Shown here piece by piece: positions 37,270 through 50,211 of a DNA stretch of 64,000 nucleotides. Position numbers and translations under genes: made by a program. The notes under the pieces are model-generated. The model worked only from the letters and a program-made list of their open reading frames with translations, searched no databases and had not been told where the DNA came from. Source of the stretch: Mesocentrotus franciscanus (taxonomy: Eukaryota; Echinodermata; Echinoidea; Camarodonta; Strongylocentrotidae); NCBI GenBank assembly GCA_037976565.1, contig CP137685.1:27710827-27774826 (forward strand), in the 5' to 3' direction. The number at the start of each line of letters is the position of its first letter. The first letter of the stretch is position 1.

Positions 37270-37950
37270 TCACCTATTGTCTTCCATTCCTCATACCCGT
37301 TACGCGCAATACATGAACGTCATACCAATTGCGTTATTAGCTGCGCTAAAAGCGTCATTGAAAGAACTTAAGTGCGAGTATCTATCAGTCATTCAATGCC
37401 ATGTTTGCATTGTCCAACTGGTATTCACTTTCTATTCCATGTCACTCTCACATGATGCGCCAAAGACATTGTCAGTCGCTGACGCACTCATCCGGCAGCA
37501 AAATAACGTGTCCTAATGCCCGTTGCACACAAGGCGTTATGTTGATTGCGTTATTACATGCGAATGTGAAGGCAGTTTACACATACGCCATTTCAACGCA
37601 GTAAATGTATTTGCACTGTTCGTTTTAGAAACAATCTCTGTACAGTATGTTCGCATGGCGCGTCATCCGTCACTGATGCTGTTCTACGTCAGGCAAATGA
37701 CGCATCTTATGCAACGGGCCTAAATGCCTGTTACAGATCAAGCGTCATTTCCATTTCGTCATTAACAACGCTTATTGAGCATATAAGGGCATCCAAGGCA
37801 TGCATGCACCAGGAAGTTGCACTATTCATTTTTCCTTCATGTTGTGTAGGATGCCACTCTCACAAGGTGCGTCAAAGACCGCACCAGTCGCGGTTGACGC
37901 ATTCCTACGTCAACGAAATGACGCCTCGTGTGCACTGTGCAATGGACATT
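37270..37950. repeat. Three adjacent copies of a MITE-like unit of about 210-240 bp
   Basis: Junctions read AATGCCCGTTGCACACAAGG near 37517 and CAAATGACGCATC...GCAACGGGCC near 37695-37722, followed by AATGCCTGTTACAGATCAAG and closing GAAATGACGCCTCGTGTGCA near 37916. Each unit opens with the inverse of its close. Diverged copies or ends occur at 45766-45800 and 53183-53385. Confidence 0.55.
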
Positions 37951-39642
37951 ACAAACAACTTTCCTCCCTTATTTCATTATTCATTTAAACTTAGAACCAG
38001 GATATTAGTTATTGAACTATCCTCTATCGATAATTTATAGATTTATGTAGGTTAATGATGTCTATGAACAGTATTGTACATATATATTTTTGTATATACA
38101 TGTATGTGTTTTATGTTTAAAAAAAAAAGATATAACGAAAGAGATGTAATATTTGCAAGCCTATAGGCCTATCTGATTTAACAGATTTCGTTGACTGTCT
38201 TGCAGACTTACTTGATGGAAAGAGTAAAATACTCACTATTTATTATTCTACTGCAATGCTATTTTATTTCCAAAGTGGCAAATACGCGTAAAAGAAGAGT
38301 TGTAAAAACCTTGTAACATCTGGCCACCACAATGTAAGGTAGATTTTTGTTCCTTTAATGTATGCCCCGTATGACTCCTGTCAAATTGGCACACGATTTC
38401 AAGTAGAATTTCTTTCTAATTTGTCTGGATTATGTATAGACATATCCTGAGAAAAAAATGGAAATATCTTTGATCTCTCCTGACATAACGACAACTAAAT
38501 TGTAATTATTATGCGCTAGACGAATTTAGCGTTATTATTATTATTAACTAATGTGATCGCACAATGATACAGCGCTAAAACAATTATTACTCTCGTATTT
38601 TTCTTCTCCACAAAACCTCATTTTTCCTTTGGAGAAAGGTCATACCAAGAGTAGCATAAGTAATACAGGAAGGCCTGAAATTGCGAACGACCAACAGAGA
38701 CGGAAATGGTTTAGGAGTTCGGGTAAACCATTTTATCCCTCGTCTGTCAAAACTTTTGCCAAACCAGCTGAAACTATTTGCTACATGTACGTGTATAATG
38801 TACTTACGTGTTTTGAAACACGATTTAAAAGAAAACTTTACCACGTTTTCATTTATTTTAATGTTTAAAACGAAGGATATGAAGAAAGGAAGTCACCGGG
38901 ACATTGCATGGCAGCCCAATTATGCCGATGGCAGTGTATATTGCAAGTTATTAAAGAAGTGATTTCCACTTCGTTGCTGTTGTCTTTTACACTGTTTTAG
39001 GACCCAATCCTCGTATTGGGCAAATTAAACACACTGGGCGGATCTGAGGATTGAAATGGGTGTTGCAAAATCAAATAAACATTTACTTTACTTGCACTAA
39101 AGAGAACTGTTGCTCAGCTAGCGCTATGAGCGTCCCTGGACGGTGTGTGCGCTCTATAAGTTTACACTATTATAAAATAGGTTTGTAAAATCATAGGTTT
39201 TCCTATTACCTCATTAATTTTCTGTCCAAATAAAAAGTCTGTCTGACGCAATTTTTCATCGGAAGGGATGCGTCAGGCTCTGATGATCAAACATTTTTTG
39301 CCCCCCCTCCAAAATAAAGTGCTTAAGAATAAGATGTGAAAAGACACTTTTTACCTTGCTTCCAACCTATACTGTAGTTCAAAATGCTTATTCACTAAAG
39401 TTAACTTCAGATTACATAGTTAATTTTGTATTATTATGATTTTCTTGTGGTGCGGTTAGATGTCCAATGGTTTCTTCATTCATGAGTTACAGTGGTGACC
39501 TTTGACAATTTTACTGGTTAAATTATTTTATCAAAAGTAGCCAAAAGCAGGACCCATGAAGTTACTAATAACAACATAGGCCTACAGTTACTGTAATATG
39601 GAACAACATGCACCTGTTCGACAAGACATAATAGAGGAACTA

Positions 39643-39754
39643 GGGGCCAGTTTCTCGAAACCTTCATGCATATCGCATAGAAACGCGTGTTATTTCTATA
39701 ACATATGTTCCATCCCATAAGTTATACTTATGACGGTTTCGAGAAACGGTCCCT
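39643..39754. mobile_element. Short inverted-repeat element
   Basis: GGGGCCAGTTTCTCGAAACC at the left is mirrored by GGTTTCGAGAAACGGTCCC at the right. Confidence 0.6.
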
Positions 39755-39965
39755 TGGCAGATATCTGTCATTGTTATGTAATACATAGACAGCCGATCTC
39801 AGCAAGAAAACGCCCAATTTTAACCCTAACATGGCAGGAGTCAAGACTAGAGTTAACCTCGGAGCTAGGGAGTTATTAATATAGAGCGCTGCCCCAGTAG
39901 GGAAAGTTCATAAATTTTTATATTCTTCGCTTGTAGATCCATGTACGTTAGCTTAGGTGTTTGGC

Positions 39966-39980
39966 GGAGAGGGAGAGGGA

Positions 39981-40015
<35 letters not shown>
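39966..40015 (+). repeat. GA microsatellite
   Basis: (GA)n after a GGGAGAGGGAGAT lead-in. Confidence 0.85.
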
Positions 40016-40019
<4 letters not shown>

Positions 40020-40654
40020 TCTCCAGATCGAGAAACTCATCAAACCCTTTTCAGAAATCATCCTTCCATATTAAAGTAATGATAATAATAATAATTTGAT
40101 TTATATAGCATATTTTCCAGAGAATACAAGGCGCTGTCCCCTTTGTCTAAGGACAAATCAAGAATTGTAGAGGTATGTTTTCATTTTCAGATGTTTGTAA
40201 TTATTGAGTAATTTTATTGATGTTCCTCTGTATTCAAATCGATGTAATGACAGGTGACTGTCCCGAAATGGCTCAACATATTGTTATCTGCGAAAAAACA
40301 CCATACAACTGAATAAATAGTCAACCGGTTTAAAAAAGACAGTAAATCGTGGCATTTTTTCATTTTTGTAACCATGTAAGCGTAATGCACTTATAAAGTT
40401 GCTCAAATGGGACACGTCGTACCTTACCAAATCCATCTAAAGTGGCGCATCCAAAAAAAAAAAATGTTTAACAGGTACAGGTGTATGCTTCACGAACTTG
40501 AGGGGCGGACAGTTGTAGTTTTTCGACCTTCACAAGGGGTGGGGGTCTCCACCGCCACCATTGTATTCCCTGATGCAGTTGCTTATCAACGATTTTGTTG
40601 TTGTGAACAGGTATGGTAGGGTTGGGGTGTTTTAATTTGGGGGCCTCCGGGGGG

Positions 40655-40930
40655 AGGGCAGTGGCGGATCCAGGGGCGGGCCCTCCTAGAAAAAAAACAT
40701 GTAAAAACACCCTTTTTGGGGGAAAAAACAGAAGATGGGCCCCTCCTGGCGCTCAAGGGGTGGTGGTGAATTTTTTCCAATTTTCAATGGCAAAAAAAAT
40801 TTAAAAAATTGCTCACTACCCCCCACTGAGCGGAAAATCGGCCGGCACGGTTTTAAATTTTCGCACGAAGTGGGCCCCTTTTTCGGCCCCCTCCCTTGCC
40901 GCCGGCTGGATCCGCCCCTGGGAGGGCACC
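40655..40930. mobile_element. GC-rich MITE-like element
   Basis: Opens GTGGCGGATCCAGGGGCGGG and closes GGCTGGATCCGCCCCTGGGA, with an A-rich, G/C-run interior. Confidence 0.6.
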
Positions 40931-43661
40931 ACACCACTATTTCCCCTGATGCAACATACTCATTTTTTATAAGGCTCAATTTTTAATGTTTCGGAAATGA
41001 TTCTCTGGCTTGCCTTGGATGAGTCCCTGTCTCCGGTAGCACTTGTTTCTTGCGAATCGACAAAAAGAAACTGCTGCAGCACTCTTGTATTGCAGTGACC
41101 CTTGAAATGGCAGGCTTTCTCAGCAGCTGGCTGTATTGGGAGTTGACTCTGACGAGACGAATCAACATCTCCTGTTTTCCTTCGCATTCCAAGAACTCCC
41201 AAAATGGCAGTGGCATAACAACCGTTCGATGAAAAATCTTGACCGGAAAAGTTAGCTTTCAAGCTCTATAATTTCTTTCTTCCTACTTTCTTTTCATTTA
41301 CACCGTCCCATAATACAACTTTTATTTCCATATCACTTTTTATTGTTAATATTATAACGACGGTGCAGAAAGAGGTCTGGGCAAAAATTATTTCGCCATA
41401 CTTTTCATTAGCGGGGAAGGGGCGGGGTTCAGTTCCCCCTTTCCCAGTAAATTTGCATTTTTGGTGTATACATATACACTTGTACCTTATTGGAAGTATC
41501 ATACCGATTAATGCGGAAGATGCACCGAGCGCCCAAGCTCTTCGGGAAAATGTTATGATAAACAATAAACATTTGCAGTTTGAAAGAGAAAGTAAGCTTG
41601 CATGTTGTATTGGTTTAGCAGTGGTATATGACTGTATATCCAGGCAAGGGATATGAAGGCAAACGCACCCCCCTCCTGACGACCAATTTTATGACAAGTC
41701 ATAGAAACAAAGTTGGTCGTTGCGCCACCGGGATGTGCCCCACATTGTCAAACCTTTACATTTGCTGATTTGAGCTTGCACTGCAGAGTACAGACCATAA
41801 AGTCTATCGTAAAAGTGCGTCGGACAAAGAACCGTTGTTACAGTTTCTGAGTATAAATTTCTCTTCTATATTTATTTGAATTTATCCTGTGTTCGTACTG
41901 ACACAGGTTAATGAAAGGATTTTAACAAGCAGATTGATGTTATTCCTATCTTGTTACGGAACAGATCTATTCCGTCATCAATAACTAAGAAAATGAAAAA
42001 ATGTTGTGAAATTTTCGATTACAGAGCAAATTGTAGAGGATCTTGCAGCACACGTCACAATGTTGCCAATCAATGTTTCACTGATAACAACTCCAAAAAT
42101 TCATAACTTTCGTATTTTCAGTCCGATATTGCCCAAATTTTCACTAGTTTGTTTCTCTCATTTTTCTGCTTTTATTAAAACCAACTTGATATCATAGATC
42201 CGCAATTTCAGTTACAAGTTACACACATTTTATCTGATTTTTGCTATGTTTGTGGGGGAACGATTTACTTTTATTGTAAGTGCGTTGCCTTCTACGATTC
42301 TATGTATATTCAGATGACTGTAAAACTACAGTCAATTTCTTTATTTCTTTTAACATTTTCTGGGCCCTGTATCAATAGAAAAAAGATATTGTAGCTTCCC
42401 GAAATCGGTCGTATCTCCTCAAATCAATCGTAGCTTTACAGTTCATAGTTACGATTCCATTCATGTTACAGAATACAGATAGATACAATGGATGGTGAGA
42501 TCAGAGACATGTCTCTTTTTATGATACAGTTGAGTTCTGGTCAGTCGATTGCATTGTGAAAGAAACGGTGTGGAATCGATCAGAAAAGGTTGATCATCTA
42601 GCATATAAGTATTGGTGTGTACTGTAAGGTTCTGAAATCATCAAAATGAAAATAATTTCGGTCCAGTCTTGGTAAATTAAGTTACAAGCACTGTAGTCTG
42701 TACACAGAAATATGTATATGGGACTACACGAACATGTGGCATAAAAATCCGTCCCGATTTTTATGATGTTACATACCATATTTAGAATATTAAGGCATTT
42801 GAAGAGCCATGCTTTTCAGGGAACATTTTATATCTGATGTTCTTCCACACTTGCATAATAACATTGATAACACTCACAAATTATTTTTCACCTCTTCCCA
42901 GAACTCTACCTTCTCTTTAAATGTAATTAATTGCAGCAAGATTGGACATAAAATACATGTAAGATCTTTACAATTGACTGTAAGTAACTGTTCACGTTTC
43001 GGGACCCTCGGACATCTCTGATTTCTAGTTTCCATACGAAGTGAAACCTGAAAACAGTAATGTGTGTCCATTTCAATCGGTTACTTCATTTGGCTCGAAC
43101 TTGACCCCACCCTCATTTATTGATGACGTCACAAGGTCGCGGTGTGTGTAGTTCAATTACACCCATTCAAATTCAATTCCAAGGGTAATGGATAATGTAT
43201 CTGCCATGTGTGAGGGGCCTATTGTGAACAGTGTACACATCATGTATGGTAGAGATAATAAAAGTGTATGTTTTGTATTGTAACATATAAGAATGACACA
43301 CAATAGGGAGTGTATTTCACTTATTGAGTAAGCAATAACGAAGCATAATATTGCTTACTTGTGTTAACACGACCAACTAATGTACAATTTTCACACACAT
43401 CCTCTTTTTTAATGAGGAAGCGCTAGGCGGGGATTCATTTTAAATATTTTTCATTTTTCTATTTGTCATGTTTGTAGTGACAACTATTAGGAAAGACCAG
43501 TCAACTGCCCTTGTGCACACTGATGCTCTACAATAGAACACATTTACAGGGTATTGTACATTCAAAAGGACATTTCCGGTTGAATACCCCCCTCCGACTT
43601 ACTGTATTTTTCCCTGCTGGGGGTGATTACCGTTTCTTTAAATTCACCTGTAAAATATAAC

Positions 43662-44090
43662 GTCATCATCATCATTTATTGAAGTCAGCATTTTCCCTCT
43701 CAGTCTCACGAGGGGTTACTGACTTTCGTGCCATGATGACACTCCCTCCCTCCACTACTTCTTGTCTCGACAATCTTTCTCATTTAATCCAACCTTTGCT
43801 TGTTTTCTTCACCATGTCTTTCCATGAAATCTTCAGTTGTCCTTTCCCTCTTATGCCATCCACTTCCAGATCCCACGCTCTTTTTACAGGTTCATCATCT
43901 TCCCTTCTCAATACAGTCATGACCCATCTGTTTCTTCCTGACTGACCCAAACTGTTCCTGAGTTCCCTTGTGTTCTTTCTATTTCACACCACGCATCTTT
44001 CGTATCATGGCTCTTTCTGTTCTCCTCAAGATACCTTCTTCTACTTTCTTCACGTTACAACGTCATGTCCTCACGATACACGCTCGGGAT
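43662..44090 (-). mobile_element. Decayed LINE fragment (3' end of an endonuclease/reverse-transcriptase element)
   Basis: The minus strand encodes TERAMIRKMRGVK, an in-frame TAG, then after a further shift LRREDDEPVKRAWDLEVDG and LKISWKDMVKKT, ending at TGA 43780-43782. This resembles the C-terminal tail of non-LTR reverse transcriptases that end in a WKDMV-type motif. The 3' side ends in an ATG-repeat tail (plus strand 43662-43680, CATCATCATC). It is truncated at the 5' end and not coding-competent. Family assignment beyond non-LTR is from memory. Confidence 0.7.
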
Positions 44091-44182
44091 TTTACCATTT
44101 TCATCACAAATTAAAGGCATTTGATTAATATCTAAATTTGTTGACAAATTGTGCTCACTGAAATGTTGGCTTATATGAACAG

Positions 44183-44334
44183 GGCCCCCGTTGCATAAAA
44201 CTTATCAAGGTAACTTTGCCATTAATGGTAACTTCCATGGACACCTCCATGTGATTGGCTGTTGAGTGATGTTGCCATTGCAGTTAATCTTGATGGCAAA
44301 GTTACCATCCATGGTAAGTTTTATGCAACGGGGC
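44183..44334. mobile_element. MITE-like element of about 150 bp
   Basis: Ends GGCCCCCGTTGCATAAAACT and AGTTTTATGCAACGGGGC; inside, AAGGTAACTTTGCCATTAATGG is mirrored by GATGGCAAAGTTACCATCCATGG in part. Confidence 0.7.
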
Positions 44335-44490
44335 ACAGGATAAAGAAAATAGTTTTGATTTCAGAATCGTATAAAATAATGATGAAATTTGAGTATTAAA
44401 GATTTGTTTGTCTTATTTAAGTAACAAATTTCTTCTACTACCAGTACTTTCGATTTGTCATTCATTTTCCCCCTTCTCTTCCTTTCTCTT

Positions 44491-44614
44491 ACAGTGAAAA
44501 GGTCCAGAGCAGTGAGGCCGAGGAGAAAGAGAGGGAGCGAGAGGAGTCGGTCCAAACCAGACTTGGAGACCAGTCGTTAGCATGGATTTATTATATTATA
44601 TGACTGTCTCATTA
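44491..44614 (+). other. Orphan exon-like segment
   Basis: A strong pyrimidine tract and TCTTACAG acceptor end at 44490. The frame after it reads EKVQSSEAEEKEREREESVQ and on through LGDQSLAW to a TGA; another frame reads RPRRKRGSERSR to TAG. Charged composition and a clean acceptor look exon-like, but no partner exon or family was recognised. It may be chance. Confidence 0.25.
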
Positions 44615-46410
44615 CTTGGTTTTATACTAAGTCTCACCACTTTCATCGGAGAAACGACCAAAGCGCTTTCAGATGATGTTTCAAGTCCGTGCAAAGCTTG
44701 TAAGTAATAATTATACTCCCCGATACGGCGATACCATTAATAATTTGAATTTTGATGCGGAGGAACTAAAGCCTTGTTCAGACAAGGGAACGCCGCGGTT
44801 TACCGGCGCATATGTGAACGAATCTACAGGGGGTAGAGTTTTTCATCAACTTTTGGCAGATGTATGTCGGACTTTGGTCATAGTGCGTCAGGTTCGTGTC
44901 GTTCTGTACCAAATGTTAGACGAAATATTACACAATCACGACAATTGGTCATGAAACTTCTCATTTTCGGTTATTTCAACACAAGAGGGGCATTTAATAG
45001 CCAAATTGCATCATAAGAAAGTTTACAGGTGCCAGCGAATGACAGTGTTTGTTGAATAGAAAGATTCGAGATCAATTGGTCATGGTAGCCTATGCTCAAC
45101 CATGGGAGAATGGTGGGGGCACTGGCATAATTGGAGGGGGCGGGGGGCGCTGGTATAATGGGGGAAGGAGATGCAACGGTCTTACTCAGTGAATCATATG
45201 TGAATTTACGAATCCACCGATAAGGGGAGATAGGGGCCCTGGGGCATGGCATCTTCGTACGGTCCGCCCCCCCCCCTATTCCTTCCCTTCTATCCCTTTC
45301 TTTCTTATTCTCTATTGTGCCATGTGATGGGGGAGGGATCGTGCCGCGTGCTCCTCATGCCCTCCGTAGCAACGCCATTACTCGTCAACAAATTAAGACA
45401 CAATCTGTGATCTTGTCAAGTCGTCCTTCCTTGGGACAAGAATATTGAGATCCTGAAACTCGTCGAGTTGCTTTTTAGAATGTTTTCTCCTCCCCATTAT
45501 TTGGACTAGACGAGACTCTACCTTCAGACCATAAGTCAAGGAGATAAGATCCCTGAAGTATATGTTTCAGATGTCTTTCTTACAAAATCAAACTTGTTAC
45601 TAGGAAGATCCAGTATGTGTTGACGTACATGGGAATCAGAAAGACGAGCTTATACCTAGTTGCGTCAAGTTGACTTCATGACGAAGACACGCATCTAATG
45701 TATACATGTAGAGGTGTAAGAGGTGGGGAAGGTGACGAGAATTTTGAAACTACTAATATTCGGGCAAATGACGCCTCGTGTAAAACGGGCATAAGCTGCA
45801 TTATGACATAATCACTAAATAGTCGACATGTCCGTCTAAGATCCCTTTTTTATCTTGAGTTAACCGTCTCGAAGATATGACGGATTGCATCTTTTCACTT
45901 TAACAGTCTCCGGAAGTTGACTTGACGACATCCAGAAACTTTGTTGTCATCTCGTCTTCTTGCTTCAATGACATTGTCTGCAAAATCTCGTCCTTTTCTG
46001 TCCAGCTTCCGTATACACCTGCTTATATAATTAAAGGAAGGATGATAATTGATGTTTAGAGATATATTTATTGGAGAAAAGGGTTTTACCTTCATATTTC
46101 GGTTATAAATGTAGTCTTCAGCAGAGACTTGAGCGTATAGGGCGTTTCACCGGGGGAGGGGGTGAGGAGCGATCTGTCGTATCTTGTAAGAAACTTTCCA
46201 CTTCCTAAATTCAGTTAGCGAGCACTTTTTACACTGTGATAAACATGGTTATAAACATTGATGATGATGATGCATATTTGTTTGTTTTTAATCACAGTGA
46301 TATTTACAGGTAATGCATGACTCTAGAGCGTTTCCGGTGTCATTCCTTCCACTACCGTGTAGGCTATATCTGTCCTAATGGAAATAATTCACTGCTCGGA
46401 TATACAGGCA

Positions 46411-46545
46411 CGTAGCCAGGGGCATGTGCCCCAAAATTTCAAGATCATACACACTTCCTAATAGACCCTCCCCAGGACGTCGATCAATTACATGTATGGG
46501 CCCCAAAAAAAAAAAAACATCAAACTCTGGCTACGGCGCTGCGGA
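46411..46545. mobile_element. Short inverted-repeat element with CACGTAGCCAGG / CTGGCTACGGCG ends
   Basis: Left end GCACGTAGCCAGGGGCATGT, right end CTCTGGCTACGGCGC, with GGGCCCC plus an A13 tract inside. Confidence 0.45.
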
Positions 46546-47623
46546 TGTGGATTGACGTTCGTCCGAATATTGGAGGTTTAAACACTTATCAGGAGAAAAA
46601 AATCATCCCGTTCCTGTCAATTCATTACAAATAATTTATGTTCAAATTTTATTCGCAAAGTGTCGTAGCATTGAATTTTAAACAACAAGGGTTTGTTGTT
46701 AGTAATTCAGAAAGGCGCCCTTTTGGCATCAATTTGTTTCAAACACCTCTTTTCGGCTACTGTACCCTTTGTCGTGTCGATATTGATAATGTATCCTTAT
46801 TTCCTTCTGGTTGTGCAAGACAGGAAGAAGGCCTATCGCCATGTACTTTATAACGATGATTGTGACGTTTTTACATAAGACAAAAGAAGATAAGGAAATA
46901 TTTAGCAGAGGTATTTATCTTGCACAGAAAGTGCACGGTGTAAATTTGAATACCTGGTTTTAGCTCATCAGAAAAGACTATATTCCATGATCTATGGTTT
47001 TCGTAATTCCAATTATTTAACGAATTGGTGTTTTAAACTTAAAGGGCAGAATAAATCAATAAAAATATGTATTTTCAAAAGTTTAGAAATACACTTTGTA
47101 CGTGTGGTGGCATACTTTTTATTACGAAAGGTCAAAGTTGAATTAGTATAAAACAATGTAATATCATAAACCCTGTTAAAAAGGCTGTTATTCCCCCAAA
47201 CTATCTATATCATACATGTGGTCAATGGCATTTTGAGAACGCGGTAACTAGACAGTTAATCGAAATTTCATCCCATTTCACCGGGATCATCATTTTTATT
47301 ATTTTTTTCTAAAATCCCACACGTGATCACTTCAATGCATGAATGGCAGACACGGCCTCCGGTGTCATGTCAAGGTCAAAGGTCAAGTTCGTAAACACCG
47401 TTCGCTAAACCCAGACGACGGGAGCAATTTGGATACAAGAGAGATGGAGAGAAAAAATAATTATTACATCGCAGTCTTTATCGGCAGACCGTACGTTAGG
47501 TATAACTTTGGCACAGATGATGATAACAAATTGGTTTGATGGTTTATTATATCCGACTGCGAAGAAAGTATGTGCATACTGGGAAGTAAGCAATTAGGCC
47601 AGGGGAACGATGGCTTTAAGTTC

Positions 47624-47704
47624 TCTCCGAGGGACCGAGGGACCCGAACCCGGGTCCTGGCATTTACGAGACTAAGTGCTCTACCACTGAGCCCGCTTGG
47701 ACAC
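47624..47704 (-). tRNA. tRNA-Thr(CGT)-like sequence, probably pseudogene or SINE head
   Basis: The minus strand holds GGCTCAGTGGTAGAGC (D arm/A box), a CTCGTAA anticodon-type loop (CGT, threonine) and GGGTTCGGGTCCC (T arm/B box). The anticodon stem and acceptor stem pair poorly, so a working tRNA is unlikely. Both internal pol III boxes are present. Confidence 0.45.
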
Positions 47705-48523
47705 AATCATGTGACACGTTAGCCCGTATCAATGCCATATATTAAACCGTGGGCCTGCAAGACTGGGTGGGGGGTGTAGCCCGCGAGAATTTTAAAATAC
47801 ATGTACCAATATTAGGGCAATCGTCATCTCATATTCGGGAAACTGTCTTCTCATACTCGGGCAGAGAGATGCTCTATTTGTAATTTGTAGGCATATATCT
47901 ATTTTGTATATTTTAAATGGCTGAATTTAATATTACATCTTTTCCATAAAAGTGTCGAATGTATCGCTCGCTCTATCGTTAATGTTTAAACTGAACTGTT
48001 CATATTTAGGGGCCCCTGGCGAAATTGTGCCCTTGTACGCCTTTGGTTATAATGGAGTTACACCGTACAAGTCAGTAAATCCATCAACATTACATGTATT
48101 TGTTTACCGTGTCCTTCATCTCCATGGTTTTATGACGGTCGAAATGTTAAATTGAAATTTTGTCGCTGATCGTTTTAATCAGGTGAGTGAGCTTGGCACT
48201 CATTATTTCCTTACATTTAATTCAGTTCCATTTATTTTAAAAATCGGCATTATTTAGGGAGTTGGCTCGTGAAGGTCGTTGACGTTTACAACCGTTTTCC
48301 CGTTACTCAACCTTTTCCCCGTTAAACTAAGGGGAAAACTCACATCTTTATGGATAAACATTTTTTGTAGTATGAAACAAATTATTATGAATATTACCGC
48401 GAAGACCTGTCTGTCAAACAGTCAATGGTTTTACTGACAGGTTACATGGGAAATGTTTACAACCGCCAGAAAGATCAACTTGTCGGACATCATTACTCGT
48501 CAAAGTCTGGTATTGATTCTTTG

Positions 48524-48765
48524 CAGTGGCGTAGTGTGGATCCAGACATTGAAGGGCACCGGAATCATGGGGGGGGGGGCATCGGTCTTACTCAAAGGGT
48601 GAAATGCAAATTAATTAGGAGGCCGGGTGTCAGAGAGGGGACGTAGCGTCTTCTTCCTTCCCCCTCTCCACTTTTCTCTTCTCTTTGTCTATTCCTTCTC
48701 TCTTTTTTCGTTATTTGATTAGGGGCATATTCCCCCTGTGTCTCCTGTAGCTACGCCACGCACTA
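48524..48765. mobile_element. MITE-like element with GTGGCGTAGTG / GTAGCTACGCCAC ends
   Basis: Left end CAGTGGCGTAGTGTGGATCC; right end TGTAGCTACGCCACGCAC. Interior contains a G10 run and ATTGAAGGGCACC. Diverged relatives are seen at 45110-45375 and 49139-49430 (ATATTGAGGGGCAC). Confidence 0.5.
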
Positions 48766-49344
48766 TTTGACTCCACTCGACACTTCCATCGTTATTTAAG
48801 CTCTTTTCGGTTTCATTTCCTCTCTCCCAACCTATTTAGAAAGAACTGTTTAATTACGGGAGCAGTTAGGATTTCGTACAACGAGGCGTTTCAATTAATA
48901 AAATTCCGACATGGAGAAAATAGTTTTGTCGTGTTAATTTATTTTTAAGTGGCACGGGCCGTTTATCTCCCTATCTGCCATGGGGCCTCTCAATCTGCTA
49001 CTGGGTTTGAGTTCTGGGAAATGTTGGAATCGAATTGCATTTCGCGAGAAAGGAGAAAATGTCGTAAACATATTCGATTTGCTATTGCTATCCCCTAATC
49101 TTGAAGGATTCCAATGAATCTTCGCATTCAACAATTCAGTGGCTTTGCGTGGGTCCAGATATTGAGGGGCACTGACCTCGTAGGGGGTAGGGGGTGGTCC
49201 GCCTTATTCGATGAATAAAATGCGAATTAACAAGGCCTCCTTTAAGGATGAGGATTCGGGAAGGGTATCTTATCTTTAGTTTTCCTTTTTGCTCTAATTT
49301 TCTTTTCTGCTTATTTCCCTTTTCTTCTTCTCTTCTTCTACTCC

Positions 49345-49348
<4 letters not shown>

Positions 49349-49381
<33 letters not shown>
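49349..49381 (+). repeat. CT microsatellite
   Basis: (CT)n of about 16 units inside a CT-rich stretch. Confidence 0.85.
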
Positions 49382-49386
<5 letters not shown>

Positions 49387-50211
49387 CCACCATTCAATTG
49401 GGAGGGGGCACGTGTCCCCGGGCACCCCGTGTAAGCGTTCGTCTGGGTGATTAAACTGTTAATTTTCATATGAAGGACGTTAGACAAGAAGCTATAGAAA
49501 GAGACGAGAGGAAACGGGAACTCCCTGTTCTTGTCTTCAATGGACCATCCTTTGGCTTCTACCCAGAGCCAAGTATCCAGTTTGGACTTAGAGGTGCAGA
49601 CACAAAATACAGGAGTATAATGACCCTTGCATTTTAGGGCCCACATGAGTAGAACCGACTCTATTGTTTTTATACCAGAGACTCGAGATCTGCGGTCAAA
49701 GAAAGAGAAGTGGGTTCACCCCTTTAACAAAAATTATGTTGGTAGTTGTCGGTTATTCGATATTCACTATCTGTATTTGCCCTTGTATGCAGTAAGGAAG
49801 TTAATAATACGAGGATAATTTATTTTGGCTTCTTGGAAATTTATTGGCTAACTTGTCTGTAAATCAGGTCCGACGCCCCACCTTCAATTCCAAATAAACA
49901 ACTGCCTTGCTCAAAGTATTCTTGTCCACGTCTTATTATATAGATTGTACACAAAATATATTTGGTAAATAGTAATTGCCTAACATGCAGGAAGGTAGGC
50001 CTACAAAGGCCCTACAATATTCATATGTCCGACCAACTTTGGAGCAAATTTATGCCCAGTTTTGGTGATATTTTGCCTAAAAGATGACTGTGTTTTCTCA
50101 AGATATTACAACCAAAGGCGGGTATAAATTACCGAAATTTGGTCAGCTTCATGATCGTCCTGATATACGACAATTTGACTCAGTATTTTGAAGAGTGTCG
50201 TCTTTCCATGG

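Noticed and set aside
37253..38040. Several 60-87 codon frames
   Set aside because: They fall inside the tandem MITE-like units, whose repeat structure explains them better.
40960..41262. 100-codon minus-strand frame with fairly balanced composition
   Set aside because: No family, splice partner or motif was recognised, and it abuts a repeat element; it was left out as a gene.
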